Notes under the pieces: model-generated
Database searches by the model: none
Told to the model about the DNA's origin: nothing
Seen by the model: the letters and a program-made list of their open reading frames with translations, nothing else
Translations under genes and position numbers: made by a program
Part shown: piece by piece, positions 46,901-61,900 of the stretch
Numbering within the stretch: position 1 is the stretch's first letter
Layout of the letters: each line of letters opens with the position of its first letter
DNA from: Choristoneura fumiferana
Lineage: Eukaryota; Arthropoda; Insecta; Lepidoptera; Tortricidae
Length of the DNA stretch: 64,000 nt
Reading direction: 5' to 3'
NCBI RefSeq assembly: GCF_025370935.1
Contig: NC_133483.1
Span: forward strand, 1,078,437-1,142,436

Positions 46901-49900
46901 TGAGGAGATAGGTAGAAGAACAAGGGTCACCGACATATAGCCAAGCGAATTAGCTCGTTGAAGTGGCAATGGGCGGGCCATATAGCACGGAGAACAGATG
47001 GCCGTTGGGGCCGAAAAGTTCTCAAGTGGAGGCCGCGGATCGGCAAGCGCAGCGTGGGACGTCCACCAACAAGATGGACGGATGACCTGGTTAAAGCCGT
47101 GGGTTCACGGTGGATGCAGCCGCTGCCACCCGAAGCAACTGGAGGTCTGTGGGGGAGGCCTATGTCCAACAGTGGACATCCTACGGCTGAGATGATGATG
47201 ATGACTTGGGTTACAAAGTTTATTTTTACAAAGATATCAATCTTTGTGACCCGCCAGTCTCACAATCATAGGAGCACTTTCCATCAGATGAGATTATAAT
47301 AAGATTTTTTTAAATTGCTGTGAGAATTGGGTCAGCGTCCACTTTTTTAGAAAGAGTAGTGTACTTTCTTCCTGCCTTAAAAAATCTGTGAATTAAAATT
47401 TAAAAAAAAAACAAGTCTTTTGTAACTTCACTTGGAAAGTCGGGACCTATTACTAAGAGTTTGAGAGATGATCACGATTTTGAATGGGTTCCGACGTTAA
47501 AGTTTAAGTTAGGTACTTCGTACTAACAGAGTTCTAGACTACTGGATTTGGTTGTTCCTTTGTCGTTTTTATTTAAAGTTTTTTCAAGGCAATTGGGTTT
47601 TTGATTTTCTAACTAAACGGTTTTATTTACATTGACTCCGTATGTAAGATTCCTTCTCGATTACTTACATCAGTATGAGCAAATGAAAGTACCGTTATCA
47701 TCATCACCATGAAAACAAATGAAATGAGATAGCACTAGGAACGTGATACTTTTCGTTTTGGTCTATTTAATGTAGTGATACATCCACATTGTTGCTGAAT
47801 GCAGAATCTAGGTGGATTTAATTACTAGAAAGCGGGATTTTACAGTTAGGCTACTACCGTTCTTGTTTATCAACTGCAACAGTACACATGTCTGAAATAA
47901 GTTATTGAGCGCCTCTGTGAAACATTGTCATATTATTATTAACATTGTACAAAATTAATAAGTTTTTCTATGTACGCTGGACTGGATTTGGACTCGCACA
48001 TCTCTAGGTTATACCACCACCGCAAAATTGTTTTTGGTTAGGAGTGATAATATTAAATGTTATATTGACTTAAAAACTAAATATGACGTCTCTAGGAGCG
48101 TTATCATAGTTGCCATTTGTGGGCAAGTTGAAAGCGAAGCAAAAACGCAACGCTTTCGTCGCGCGCGCGCAACGATTTCACTGCGAGCTCGCAGCGATAT
48201 CGTTATTAGCTGCGTATAACTTATGCTGAGGACACCCAATTATTATTGTACGAGACTGAACAATATGACGTTCTTGGCGCTACGCAGCTAACTCGTGCGC
48301 TCGCGGCGATATCGTTGTGCGCTTGCGTTAAAAATGGTTGCGGGCTGGCTTCGCTTTCAACTCGCCCACAAATCGCCAGTGTGATAAGGCTCTACATTTC
48401 AATACAAGCCAGTGACCCATTTGTAGTGCAGGTTATTGAACTGTCATTAGTTACATCACTGCTATTAATTAGTCATTACGGGTCTCAGAGGAAGCCCGCT
48501 AGTCAAACAACTGCGAATTAAACTCCTGCGCGTAATAAAGCCAATTACATTATTGATTTCCTTCAAGACTTGCATCACGCGATCTGCTTCCGACTGCGAC
48601 GGAATGTATGTTTTATGAATGTTTTCTATTGAGATAATAAAACTGGTTAAGTGTGTACCAGGGGGGGGTTCCGTACAAATTTCTATGTATCTAGTTAGGT
48701 GGACCGCCACCTAGTAGGATGCTTTGTATCTTCCAGTCTATAGTAGCCACTCGTGAACCCCCTGCCCTGCCCCGAATTGAAAATACAAACTGAAATATAG
48801 ATGCACAGAAAAAACAGAAAAATAAGACCATCACTGGGAATCGAACCCAGGTCCTCGGTAATCCGTACCGCGTGCTATACCGCTACACCACTGATGGTCA
48901 ACGGTACCGACACGAATTTCCCCTATGCACCTCATATCTCAGCTTGTTTGTTTCTAAAGTGACGCTAGCGACATCTATGCCGTAGCCCTCATCGAGAAAC
49001 TTTTTCGGCACTCCATTGGAACTAACCGCTCACCCGGACAAGAGACATCGTTACTAAGCAATCAAATTAAGATTGGTTTTTTGGAATCTTTTTGTATTTT
49101 TTATTTCAATTCCAAATTTTTACTTTTACGGCCATCCCGTAAAACCTAAATTGAAAATACCCTGAAGGCCGACTTCATTTTTTTTAGCATTAGAAAGAAG
49201 GTAAGCGATCTTGACGTGTCTTTTTATTAAAAAAGACTTTTCAAAAATAAGTCACAGCAAATATGTAACAATTAGCAAGGACATTATGATCATTTACATT
49301 TTAATAAAAAGCCTTGTCCAGATTCCTTTTTGTAATGCTAAAAAAATGAAGTATAGCTGACGCAGTTTTCACGGAGCGGGTGGACGTCTATTGAAAAAAA
49401 AAGCGGCCAAGTGCGAATCGGACTCGCCCATGAAGGGTTCTGTAGCAGCAAGTAACATAATACAAAAGTTTCCTTAACTTTATGATTTATGACGTATTAA
49501 AAAAAACTACTTACTGGATCACGTTCAAACCAATTTTCGGTGGAAGTTTGCATGGTAATGTACATCATATATTTTTCCAGATTGTTTTTGAATCCATAAG
49601 GGTTCCGTTTTTTGCCATTTGGCTACGGAACCCTAAAAAACTAGTGGAATGTATTTTTTTAGTTTTATCATTCTCTTATTTTAGAGGTTACATACGTGAC
49701 ATACGGACTATTACGGACGGACAGACAGACAGACAGACATGACGAATCCATAAGGGTTCCGTTTAGTATGAACTTTATTTTTAGTATGAGCAGCGCTAGC
49801 TGCGCGCGTCGCGTGTGACGGATTGTACTGCACCCGCGCCCGCAGGCATGCGCCCGCGCAGTGCACCTAACGGTAGTGCTTCTGATGATGTGACCTACCC

Positions 49901-52900
49901 ATTGCCAATTAAACTCACACACAAACCTATAGTATAACTAGAACAATCAGTTTTCTTCATTTTCTTGGGGACCCAAATGAGAAAGAAAATGAAAACCAAA
50001 CTATTTTTCAAGCTCCGAACAACATCACATCAGCAACCTATTTCAGGCTATTTTTCGAGCATTTCAACCGTCTGATTTTCGTGGTCACATTTTTATGAAT
50101 AGGCTGTATTTTTAGATTATTTTTAAAGCGTGTTATATGAATGTTTTTATAGCGTTAAAATGTATCTCGACCAAAATTGTCATATTTTATATTTTTTGTT
50201 GTTTATTCTAGTGACTCCCTTTATTTCTTACTGTATTGTTATTATATTATTGCTGCACAAAATTAAGGATAATTTCAATTGTAATTTTTTTAAATATTGC
50301 TTTGATTATATTATATGGCATTCTTAATAATATATATTTTTTTTATTCGACTGGATGGCAAACGAGCAAGTGGGTCTCCTGATGGTAAGAGTTCACCACT
50401 GCCCATAAACATCTGCAACACCAGGGGTGCAACTCAAGTGCCAGTAATTTCACCGGCTGTCTTACTCTCCACGCCGAAACACAACAGTGCAAGCACTGCT
50501 GCTTCACGACATGATTAGCGAGCAAGATGGTGGTAGCAATCCGGGCGGTCCTTGCACAAGGTCCTACCACCTGTAAAATAACAATCTTAATAATAACAAT
50601 TGTAATTGTTAATTGTAATTGTTCCTATACTCTAAATAATTTGCACGCCCACATGCAGGTTGAATACATTGAATTCTATAACTATCTACTCGTATATACT
50701 AACATCTCTGTAACTGTGTTCTAGCAAATAAACACTTCTGATTTCTGACAACTTGTAACTCCTACAAGATAACCTGCAAACTGTGACAGAATCATCTACC
50801 ATGTCGCCAAACAATGCGCCCACGAAATTCATACGGAATAAAAGCTCTAATAATGACCTGTTTAAGTGTACCTACATGTTATTAAACTTGCAATCAATAT
50901 TATCAACTTAATTATTTTGAGAAAACGTATCTTAATCTTGAGAAATGTTGAAGGTACTGGGCCGCTTTCGTGTTACATTACGTCAGCACTTTCGCTTGTT
51001 TTATGGTTTGCCATAATGCGATCGGAACTTAACGGTTATATCATCCCGATCAGGGGCCTTATCGCCTAACGTTTCTGACGCTCGCGACCGCAATCAAATG
51101 ACAGATTTCGCATACAAAAACTGTCATTTGATTGCAATCGCGAGTGCAGGAAACGTTAGGCAATACAGCCTCAGGTCCGCTATTCATGCTAACGGAAACG
51201 CAGTATCAATCATTTGGTGACTTATATGATTTTTATAATTTATGACTAGCGTGGCTACATTGGACAGAAATTATAGTTCGCGATTAAGGGCCTGTTTCAC
51301 CATTGCTCGACTAACTTTAAGTGACGGATGTCAGTGATGCCGTCTCTGTTTGTTTTGTCCGAATAAATAAAGACGGCATTACTTTTCTCTGACACTTAAA
51401 GTTAGTCGACAAGTGGTAAAAAATTGAAGCCGTGGTGGCCGAGTGGTTTGACCTATGGCCTCTCAAGCACCTCTGAGTTTTTCGAAATTCATGTGCGAAA
51501 TTACATTTGAAATTTACCACGAGCTTTACGGCGAAGGAAAACATCGTGAGGAAACCTGCACAAACCTGCGAAGCAATTCAATGGTGTGTGTGATGTCCCC
51601 AATCCGCACTGGGCCCGCGTGGGAACTACTTCCCAAGCTCTCTCATTGTGCCCTGCAGTGGGACGTATATAGGCTGGGATGATGATGATGATGACAAGTG
51701 GTAAACAGGTCCTAAGACTGTGTTTCAACTAGAGCTTGCGAGGATGTGTTGCGAGGTAAGTATGGGTTTTCCAGGAACCAATGGAAACGCTTCATTTACC
51801 CCTCCTCGCTCCACTCAGTTGTTTCCACTAGAGATTCCACCGAATTTGACTTTTTTTTATATACGACAGGAAGGCAAACGAGCAAGTGGGTCTCCTGATG
51901 GTAAGAGAATACCACCGCCCATAAACATCTGCAACACCAGGTGTATTGCAGATGCGTCGCCAACCTAGAGGCCTAAGATGGAGTACCTCAAGTGCCAGTA
52001 ATTTCACCGGCTGTCTTACTCTCCACGCCGAAACACAACAGTGCAAGCACTGCTGCCTCACGGCAGGATTAGCGAGCAAGATGGTGGTAGCAATCCGGGC
52101 GGACCTTGCACAAGGTCCTACCACCTGCAATTATTTTTATTTTATGAAGTAAAACTTGACAATGATTGTTATCGAACAGAAAATAAGTTTTCCAAAGGAA
52201 CCTCCTGATCCTCCTGTCTTCCTGATCCGCAACCAACCACCACAACCACTCCGTCAAGAGTTGTGACTAAGAGAAGGAGATTTACTTTGTGATGTTCAAT
52301 AATATTAAATGGAATTGTGGATTATATTTTTTACTCGGGATTCGAACTGGCATGCAAATACAAATTCAGACGCACGACTTTACTAGAAAGCTTGTATACT
52401 CATTCAGCTGTACAACTCAAGTACCTACACAATTGCATAATTAATGTAACTAGATTATAATACCAAAAACAATGTAAATACAATACTAACAATGTGGTCG
52501 TATCATTTGACCTTTAAAAGAATCAGGTTCAATGTAAATACGCAATTAAAACTATGCTATCAAGAACTTCATTATTATCTAAAGAATAAAGTCGAATTTT
52601 GTCACTTCAGCCCGTTTTTGTTGAATACTTGTCCTAGATTTGTAGAATTTCTAAGTACCTAGTTCTCATGACCGTGGCGAGATAAAATTTTTCACTCGAT
52701 TTGTTTTAAACATAATAGTAAAGGTTACAGTGGTACAATGTGGTAGTTGATCTAAAGAAATACATTACGCTCTTAACTGCTTAATGATTGCTTGAAGCAG
52801 CAGGCGGTGAGATAATCTTAAGTATATACTTGTTATATACTAAAGACAAGTATCGTGGAGTAAACATAACGTTAGGCTTGCCAGAGAATAAGAAAAGCGT

Positions 52901-55900
52901 CAATTACACGCTTAATAAACTATAACGCAAATTGACACACATGCAAAATGCCACACACATGCGAAGCGCCACACACACGAATCGCCACATAGGGACGCGA
53001 AAAGTTGGTAAATTGATAGGTTAGGGGCATGGGGGTGGTGGCGATTTTTAAAGAAACCTAGCAAGAGGTCCTCGAGTTAAGTTATCTTCGGATATATCTT
53101 GCAGTTAATGCACACAAGCTTTACCAAACTTCACATCACTGACGTCAATTTGGCGACGCATTGGCGATACCTTTCTTCAAGTAACGATCTACTGTGTTAA
53201 AATTGTATTTTTGTTAAATACTTGTGATGTAAGTTATTAAATAGTATTGTAGATTTATTGTTTTTAAACCAATATAACTTGTTGAGTTTCTTGCCGGGTC
53301 TTTCTCAATTGAGGTTTCCCGAACCAGTGATAGATTTTTTGACTTTTATGAAGTGTTTGTTATAGCTTAAATAGTATAAAGATATTTTGACTTTGATTTT
53401 ATTGCTTGTATTTTCTTTTCTCTATGTAATCTGTTTTATATAAGGCTTACTTCTGATGTACTCTTCAAACTATGCAGTCAGGTTTCACCCCTAATTTCAC
53501 CCACTTCCAGTAACAGGAGTGACTTTAAATTCATTTAGCACAAAAAAAAATACAATCAGCAAAAAAGCTTGCACTAAAAATATTTTTTTGTAATTAAAGC
53601 TCAATTTACTTTACAGCGATGAATATAAAAACGATTGAGACATTACAATAAATATAATTATTCTATTACAGGTGAGATCAATGTTCGGCAACGCAAACGC
53701 AACCTCAGACCTCATGCTCCCTATACTCCTCGACATGGCCAACCTCATACGCAAAGCCGTACGTTCCGGCAAAGAACCAAGGGAAGTCAAAGAACCAATA
53801 ACTTTACCACAAGCACAACTACTGAGACGATCATTCACCGACGACACAGACACTGAACTCGACGACGAACCATTCGAATACTCAACAACAACGACAACCA
53901 AAGCTCCTGCTATACAGAGATACCGTAGGATACCACAGAGAAGACAATTCAATAGACCAATTGTTGTCAACAAAACAGATACAGACACTACAGAAAACAC
54001 TAAAGAAGCTAATAAGACGACTGTTAATAATGTAAGTAAAGAGGTTAATATTGCATTTCAAAATTGAACGTGATATTGTCGAGGTAGATATGGTAGTGAT
54101 CGTAAAGAAAATAAGTTCTGTAGTTAATAAAATAATAAAGAATACAATTATACTAAACATTGGCAAAGTAACGCTCGATTTAATTGACTATAGATAATAT
54201 TAAAATTAAATCTTTTGAGGCAACAAAGTCTTTATTTTCTGCAACACAACATTACATTACGTATCAAAACAAACATCCTAAAAAATATTTGCTAACGATT
54301 AGCACTTTATCAGATTAGCTTCATCAAAAGGTAGGATATAATACTTGGAACAAACACATGTCACTAACATTAGATACTTTTAATAATAAAAATCTCTCCT
54401 CCTCCATTGTTTCCGGTTCAAAGCTCCCCATTACCAGCCACGACCCAGACCGGGGAAACTTTTAAGCTCCTTAAGTGCGAAAGAACTCGATTTAAAGTCA
54501 TTCTTTCACAAAAACATTGCACACCCACTGATATCCATCATGCTTTATAAAGTCATAATAGGAATAACATCTAACATCTTTTAATTTCCAGAATTCATCA
54601 AAAACTTCAACAACAGAGGCTCCTAGTCCTTCCACAGCTAAAGCCAAGGTGGAGAATGCCACCATGGACCTGATGGCAGACGCGACCAACCAAACCCTGG
54701 CCCAAGATCTGCCTGTGGCTGAGAAGCTGAGGGCATTGAACCGGTTTATAGACAGGAAAGGTGGGTAAAATTTACTTACGAGTACTTACTCCGCTGGCTG
54801 AGCGACCCGGAGTGTATCTTTACCTCCGATACGATTTGACGCTAAGGCGGCCTTTCTTGTGTGTAAAACTATGTAGTTAATTTTTTCATTTTGAGGCGCA
54901 AAAGCCTCAAAAAGAAAAACAACTTTTTTGTTAAATTTAAACACTGCCTAAAGATAACCTCTAGCTCACCTGAAAACTGCAGATGAGGCCTAAAATGCAG
55001 GTTGCTTATTAGTTGGTTGGTATTTGGTAAGTACAAAACTCAGTGGAGCGTTTTCTAAACTGCACACATATATTATATTAACATACAACGGGTGAAAAAT
55101 AAACTAATAGCTGTTTCCAAAAAAAGACACTAGTTTTCTCAAAATCTTGAAAATCAAGTTCCTAACTATAAATATGTTCATGGATAATCTTACGTACAAC
55201 CACCTACTAATACATGAGACTTCCGGACTCTCTGCGTATGGCGTAAGGTATTAAAATCAAGTCAAAAACTTTTTGCATAAAGTAGTTAATATAGGAATAG
55301 CATTACCATCGGATTAGGCTACCTTCTTGCTACAAAAAAACTTGAATATTATATTTTGGGTTCCGTACACAAAAAGGTGCCTATGAGACCATAAGAGGCT
55401 CCACTACTCTATGTCTATTCGTACCATGATTGGTACCAGACCATCTTTTGATACTACGGAACCCTTAACGTGACTCGTTCGATTTTTTCGATTATTAATC
55501 GTAATAACAATTTACATAATTATTTTGATTTTCGCTTTTTGAATGTTGCAGTCCAAGTTGCGAAATAACACTAAAATTGTGAAACTTGGCAAATCAAAGG
55601 CTGGTATTTTTATTTTATTACAATATTTCTATTCTAAATATTGACACCAGTTTGAAAATGCGCATCTTAATTGTAATTTAACGGGTAAAATATCGCGTCA
55701 TTTATTGCATTCGCATGCATAATTTGATTTTATGAGTTGTTTAGTTTTCTGTCATATTTAAAAACCTTTAGGAATAAAAATACATGAACTAAAATAATTT
55801 CCTTGCTCATCCGCGACCTTAAGATAGCTAAGCTTATGCAAAATACGCATGTTCATGCAGTTCCTCCACCTCCACACTGTAAGAACACACACAAATCACA

Positions 55901-58900
55901 CAAACCCATCTATCACCACCACCACACTACACTGACGCGTTTCGAACTCAACCAGAGCTCATCTGCAGAGTGACACAACCGTACACCATGCAACCAGTTG
56001 TTAGACTAACGAACCACAACCACCGCTTTAATTTGTCACTGTAACTCCCCAAGTACCCACATATATTTTATGAAACAAAATCAAAACTACCCACAAATTA
56101 TTAATATTTTTTTTAACCGTGCTTCAAAACTACCTTGATTTTTATTTATTTACTGTCAAGGCATGTTTTATTAACTACCATTGCTGAAATTAGATCCAAG
56201 CCGTAGCAAGGGAGATGAAACTAAATTTACCTGCTCATTAATAATAGACCCCATACTGTTGTATCTAATTATCTCCATGCATTCTAAAACATCGAGACGA
56301 AACCCCTTGCCACAATAATGTAACACTTCATACGAATCTGAGTCCGATAAAGAATGATTTAATTCCAACAAATGTTTGGCAAAATTCGACTTATCAGGAT
56401 AACTACATAGGAAAAATACATTATTCAATAAAATACTTTACAAACATTAATTTTCCAAAGTTTGACCAACAACCGTGTTGAGTTCAAATCCACTTATCTG
56501 CCAAGATTGAGGATTTGTTCGCGAACCTTGACGACGACTTTCTTAAAAAAATAGCTGGCTTTCCCTTACCTTCCACACCGCAGAGCTGGAATCCTGAGTT
56601 AGTAGAAGGCCATGCGGAGTGTTGCCGTCCACTCTTTCATCAAAGCCTTTAGTTGTCTTTTACGTCACCCACTAGAAGAGATAAGCCTGTTCTACTCTAA
56701 AATCGGGTCCATAAATACTTAACTATAAAAGTATGCGTGACGTATACAAAATAGCTATCATAAGGTCGCGGGTGAGCAAAGTAATGGTTTCAGTTCATTG
56801 ATATGAACATTATGGACCTTCGCATGGTAACGCTTGATTCAATAATGAAATACAAAATAATTAAAATCCTAAATATTCAAAACCTTTCAGGAAACCTGAT
56901 CAGTCACCGAAGAGTCACCTTCCCTCCCAAGCCACCGCCTCGGCGGACCACCACGGAGTCAGTCCTCAGCCTGGCCAGGAGGAGGCCACCTCCTGCGAGG
57001 AAACTACCAGTGGCATCAGCAGCTGCTGCAGTAACAGCGGCAGATCAGGCCAAGTGTGAGCTGTTTACCAACTCACTGTGCTTGCACAGTGAGGACTATC
57101 CCACGTAAGTGTGACAAAATAAAGAAAATTCTGCTAATATTATAACACAGTACAGAAAAAGGAACAGTATAAAGATATGTTTACACTTTACTACCTTATG
57201 ATTGTTGGAGTCTTTTTGTATTTTTTATTTTCAACTCCAAATTTGTTACTTTTACGGGTATCCCGTGAAACCATATCGAAAATACAAACTGAGACATGGA
57301 TGCACAGAAAAACCAGAAAAAGAGATCAGCGCTGAGAATCGAACCTAGGTCCTCAGAAATCCGTGCTGCGTGCTATAACCCCTACACCACCGCTGGACAG
57401 GAATCTAGACACGATTTTTTTGCTATGCATACTACGCTACTTATGCAGCAGCACTAGCGACATCTATGTTCCGCTCTCATCGAGAGACGTCACATTTTTT
57501 CTGAACTAACCGCTCACCCAGACAAGAGATGTCGCTACTAAGCAATCAAATTATGATTGGTTTTTTTGGAGTCTTTTTGTATTTTTTATTTCAACTCCAA
57601 ATTTGTTACTAATTTTATTTGTTACTTTTTGTGGTGTAGGGGTTATAGCACGCAGCACGGATTGCTGAGGACCTGGGTTCGATTCCCAGCGCTGGTCTCT
57701 TTTTCTGGTTTTTCTGTGCATCAATGTCTCAGTTTGTATTTTCTTTACTACCTTGTCGCTGCAACTGTCGCGTTTGAATCCCACTAATATTATAAATGAG
57801 AAAGTTCGTAAGTATGTTTGTTACTTCATCACGTCTAAACTATTGAATCGATTTATAATTTGAGTCCCGGAAAAGGACATAGGATAGATTTTATAACGAA
57901 AAATTGTATAGTTCTTGCGGGATAACGATAAACGAATTATACGGACGAAGTCGCGGGTAACCAGCTATTTTTTGTATAAAATGGTCGGAAAGCATACAGT
58001 GACAAGGTACTAAACTTACTTTGACTGTATCTACTTTACTAGACAAAACAAATAAAGCCACCTGCATGAATTAGGTAGTTTTAATTAAATTTTAATTTAG
58101 TTTAACAAATAATTCGTTTTAATTTTTTTTTGTTATAAATTGTATGTAGGTATGTTAGTCTTTAAAGTATTTATTGTATGTACCGTGTTGCCTGAAATAA
58201 ATGGTATATTATTAATATTAATATCTGCCACAGCGGAGCATGCAAACATATCTGACACGAACTACCGAACCTAGAAATAGAGTCGTGTCGTGTCAGATTC
58301 AGATATTTGTGCACGCTTTGCTGCAGATATTGGTGCCGGTGACTCCACAATGTAACTAATTTATTATTTAAATCTACAAGGTGATACCAACAATAAAAAA
58401 CAATTCTACATAGAATGAATTCCAATTTAAAATTTGGTAGGCTCAAAACGCACTTAAACTGTCCGCATTTGCATATAATTCATTTGGTGCGGTAAACAGC
58501 TAAATAAGGTCAATAACCATTGCGCAAGAGCATTAGTGAGATACAGTATGAAAAAGTGTTTCGACGACTGTGAAAGTGGCTCTAGATCACACGAGAATGT
58601 CCAGCAAAGGCAAAGATAAGCTCTTGTGATAACTGTAAAATGTCATTAGAAATTGAGAAAAGTACGAGTAAAGCAAGTTCAGAAGTTTTTGGGTAAATAT
58701 TTATCATTTTTACGGTTTTTTTCTCATTACCATTTTGGCGACTACTATTAAAACTAAAGGGTGCGCCAAAGTGACAAATTGCAAGTTCGATTATTGAAAC
58801 TTCGAAAATGTACATACAATTTTACATCCTAATAATCATTATACCTTTTTATTTTAGACAATAATCAGTGGAACTTCGAGTTTATTATATCATAATCTAA

Positions 58901-61900
58901 CATAAATACCTATTACTAAATTTAGTGTATCAAATTCTTGTCACATAATCGATTTCAGGCTAACGATGTTTAACTGAATGGTCAAATACCTTTGTTTATT
59001 GACCCTTTTGCGTAAATTTTTAACAAACTGCGAAGGAGGGTTATGTGTTTGACGCGTATGTGTATGTATGTCCTATGTCCCTCGTAACTACTCAACGGCT
59101 GAACCGATTTTGATAAATGATACGTCATTAGATTGCGATCTTAATGAAAAAAGTGAACTAGGTACAAAATCTCTTCAATTGTTATTCAAACCTATGAATA
59201 TGAGTAATACAAATTGAAAGTATAAATTATATAATATATATATAAAATATATATTATATAATATATATTATAATCGTTTTCGGAGAAAATCGTGATAATA
59301 AAACAAATTTATAAAATCAAAAAACTGCCTTAAAAGGTACTCGATTTTAATGAAAATTTGCATTTTAAAGTTGAATATTTCGCTATGTATCACTGAATCG
59401 TCAAATCGTCCTATTGACCCCTATGGTTTTAAAAAATGGTATTCAATATTGACCCACTGCGGGTTTTTTGGATGAAAAAAAAAAATCGTGCTATTTACTT
59501 ATCAAACCTTAAAAAACTTTGTTTTGAATTTTTAATTGTACCATTGTATCGGCATAGTTTTTTTATATATCCGTACAAAATTACAGCTTTCTAGGATTGA
59601 TATTCCCTGAGCAAAGTGCGGACGGACTAAAGACGACTGGATAGAAATGGCAAACTATTAAGGGTTCCGTTTTTCCATTTTTGGCTTCACAACACACAAA
59701 ACAACCGTTTCAAAACCACTTCACTACACACACACACACACACACACACAGGAAGAGATCCCTTTAAAGGATAAGGTCGCCTTTGTACATCTCTTTCTTA
59801 TTTTAACTGTAATTTTCATATGTTTATTTACAATAAAGAGTAATAAAATACAATGCATTTTGTAAACGAAAAAGGAAAGTTTAAAGTGAAAATGCCAAAT
59901 TTCGGTACCATAAAAACAACTCTATAATCAGTTTGAATGTGTTGGGTAATGATAAGTATATCTTAAAAATGCTAAAGTAAAGCTATAGTCCTACTTCCTT
60001 CGTTTCCAGAGATGCTATAGTCCTGTCCATCCGCCGCAACAAGGCCGCTGCAGGAGCCCTCCTGGCTGACTTCCGAGACCCTGGCGAGGGTGCACTCGAC
60101 GGGGTCACAGCCGCCCAGGAGGCCAAGTACACCGCTGAACACTACCTGGTGTCTAATAGGTAAGAAGTAAGAACATCTTCAGCCTATAGAAGTCCCAATG
60201 CTGGGGCCACAATACAATAGGTACCATCAACCAAATATATGGTCTACCACCCTAAAGTTGATAATCGTTTGCATGTCATATAACAATAATGCCATTAGAC
60301 GTGTCTGTCAACTTGAAAGTTCGACTTTAGCGATATATTAATTTGATAGGAACTTGTTTAAAAATTGATAGACCACTTATTTGGCTGATGGTACAATACA
60401 ATGCTTTTTATGGATCCAACATATGGGCCAATCAACTACCGACACTTTGGGCGTCTCCTGCGTTACCAAAAATAGTCTCTGGCGTTACCAAAAAATCGTA
60501 CATCCAACAAGATATTTCACGGTTTAATAGGTTGAACATACGTAGGATGGCATGTATTCATGTACACCATCTATTAAATTACAGAAAAACCATGTTTACT
60601 TATGTTGCGGTGCAACGCAAGCAGTTTTTATCGGGAGTTCCGAATCGCTCCAGTCGCTCGCGTCGCGCCGTCCCGTCAGGTCCCTTAGGTGTTTTTCCCT
60701 AAGTAAATAAATCGGTCGGTGTTAAAGTATTGCTTGTTTAAATTTATTGACCCTTAACTTAGTAGGGAAAAGTGCAAGTAAATAACAAGAACATAAACTT
60801 ACAACAATCTGCAATTGTTTGAAAAATGTCGCGGACAGATTAGTGTCGGTAAAAATTGGATTGGCCCATATTTACATCAGGCCCGCGTGGAACCTACTGC
60901 CCAAGCTCTCTCAGTCTGATAGATGCCTGTGCCGTGTTGTAAATTACACGTCTGCTAAAATATATTCCTTGCTTCTGTCTATTGTAAAAATTGATAGGAA
61001 GAGATTGCTCTGAAGCGAGAAGGGGGCCTATTGCTCTAGTACAGGGTTTCTCAAACTTATGGCTCCACGTACCCCTGTTAAAGTTTCTAGACGACAGCGT
61101 ACCCCTACCTCCCCCCCCCCCAAAGATAGTAATAAAATTGGCTGTTGGAGAAACTAAGTTTATTTTTATTTCAATCATCATCATAATATAATGTATATTA
61201 TTATTGATTTCAATAAAAGGTAACAAATATAGGTAAGAATCATCTTGCCAACGAAAACTGAAACAAACAACAACAAATAACAAACAAATAAGTAACAAAT
61301 TTGGAGTTGAAATAAAAAATACAAAAAGACTCCAAAAACCAATCTTAATCATCTTGCCAGTCTTGCAGCCACCATCACGTAAACCTTGTCGCGAACCCCC
61401 TACCGTCGAATAGCGAACCCCTAGGGGTTCGCGTACCCCACTTTGAGAAACCCTGCTCTAGTATTTATACTCGAACTTGTGTTTTCTCTATTGCTTACTA
61501 TGATTTGATGTTCATTTTTCATTGACGACCGGATTCCCAAGTGGTTAGAGAACCTGACTACGAAGCTTGAGGTCCCGGGTTTGATCCTCAGCCAGGACAG
61601 ATATTTGTATGAATAATAAGAATATTTTGTATTCGGGTCTTGGATGTTTAATATGTGTACTTAAGTATGTATTTATCTATACAATATAAGACATAAGACA
61701 ACCGGTATGTAAGACAGCCGGTGAAACTACTGGCACTTGAGGTATCCCATCTTAGGCTTGTAGGTTGGCAACGCATCTGCAGTACCCCTGGCGTTGCAGA
61801 TGTTTATGGGCGGTGGTGATCTTTTACCATCAGGAGACCCACTTAGTCGTATGCCATCCAGTCGAATAAAACAACTCACAACCTATCAATAAATATTTGA

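Larger units (their letters stand above)
36510..53671 (+). other. First intron of the Spätzle-family gene, 17 kb, filled with repeats
   Basis: No additional conserved exon seen. It contains the repeats listed separately (AG microsatellite, S1, S2 and S4 SINEs, family A and B elements, LINE remnants, several MITEs). 36510-37890, 41276-44814, 47645-48093 and 52131-53671 show only AT-rich sequence with no feature I can support. Confidence 0.75.
57746..60009 (+). other. Most of intron 4 of the Spätzle-family gene
   Basis: Holds a family D element, a foldback at 58225-58345, an AT-palindrome near 59220-59275, a degenerate family A copy and a CA microsatellite (59725-59750). The remaining sequence shows nothing recognisable. 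Confidence 0.6.

Noticed and set aside
46927..47299. Open frames around the RTE remnant as genes
   Set aside because: They are pieces of a frameshifted LINE end, not host genes.
48028..48521. Arg/Ala-rich open frames
   Set aside because: They lie in the arms of a foldback element and have no coding context.
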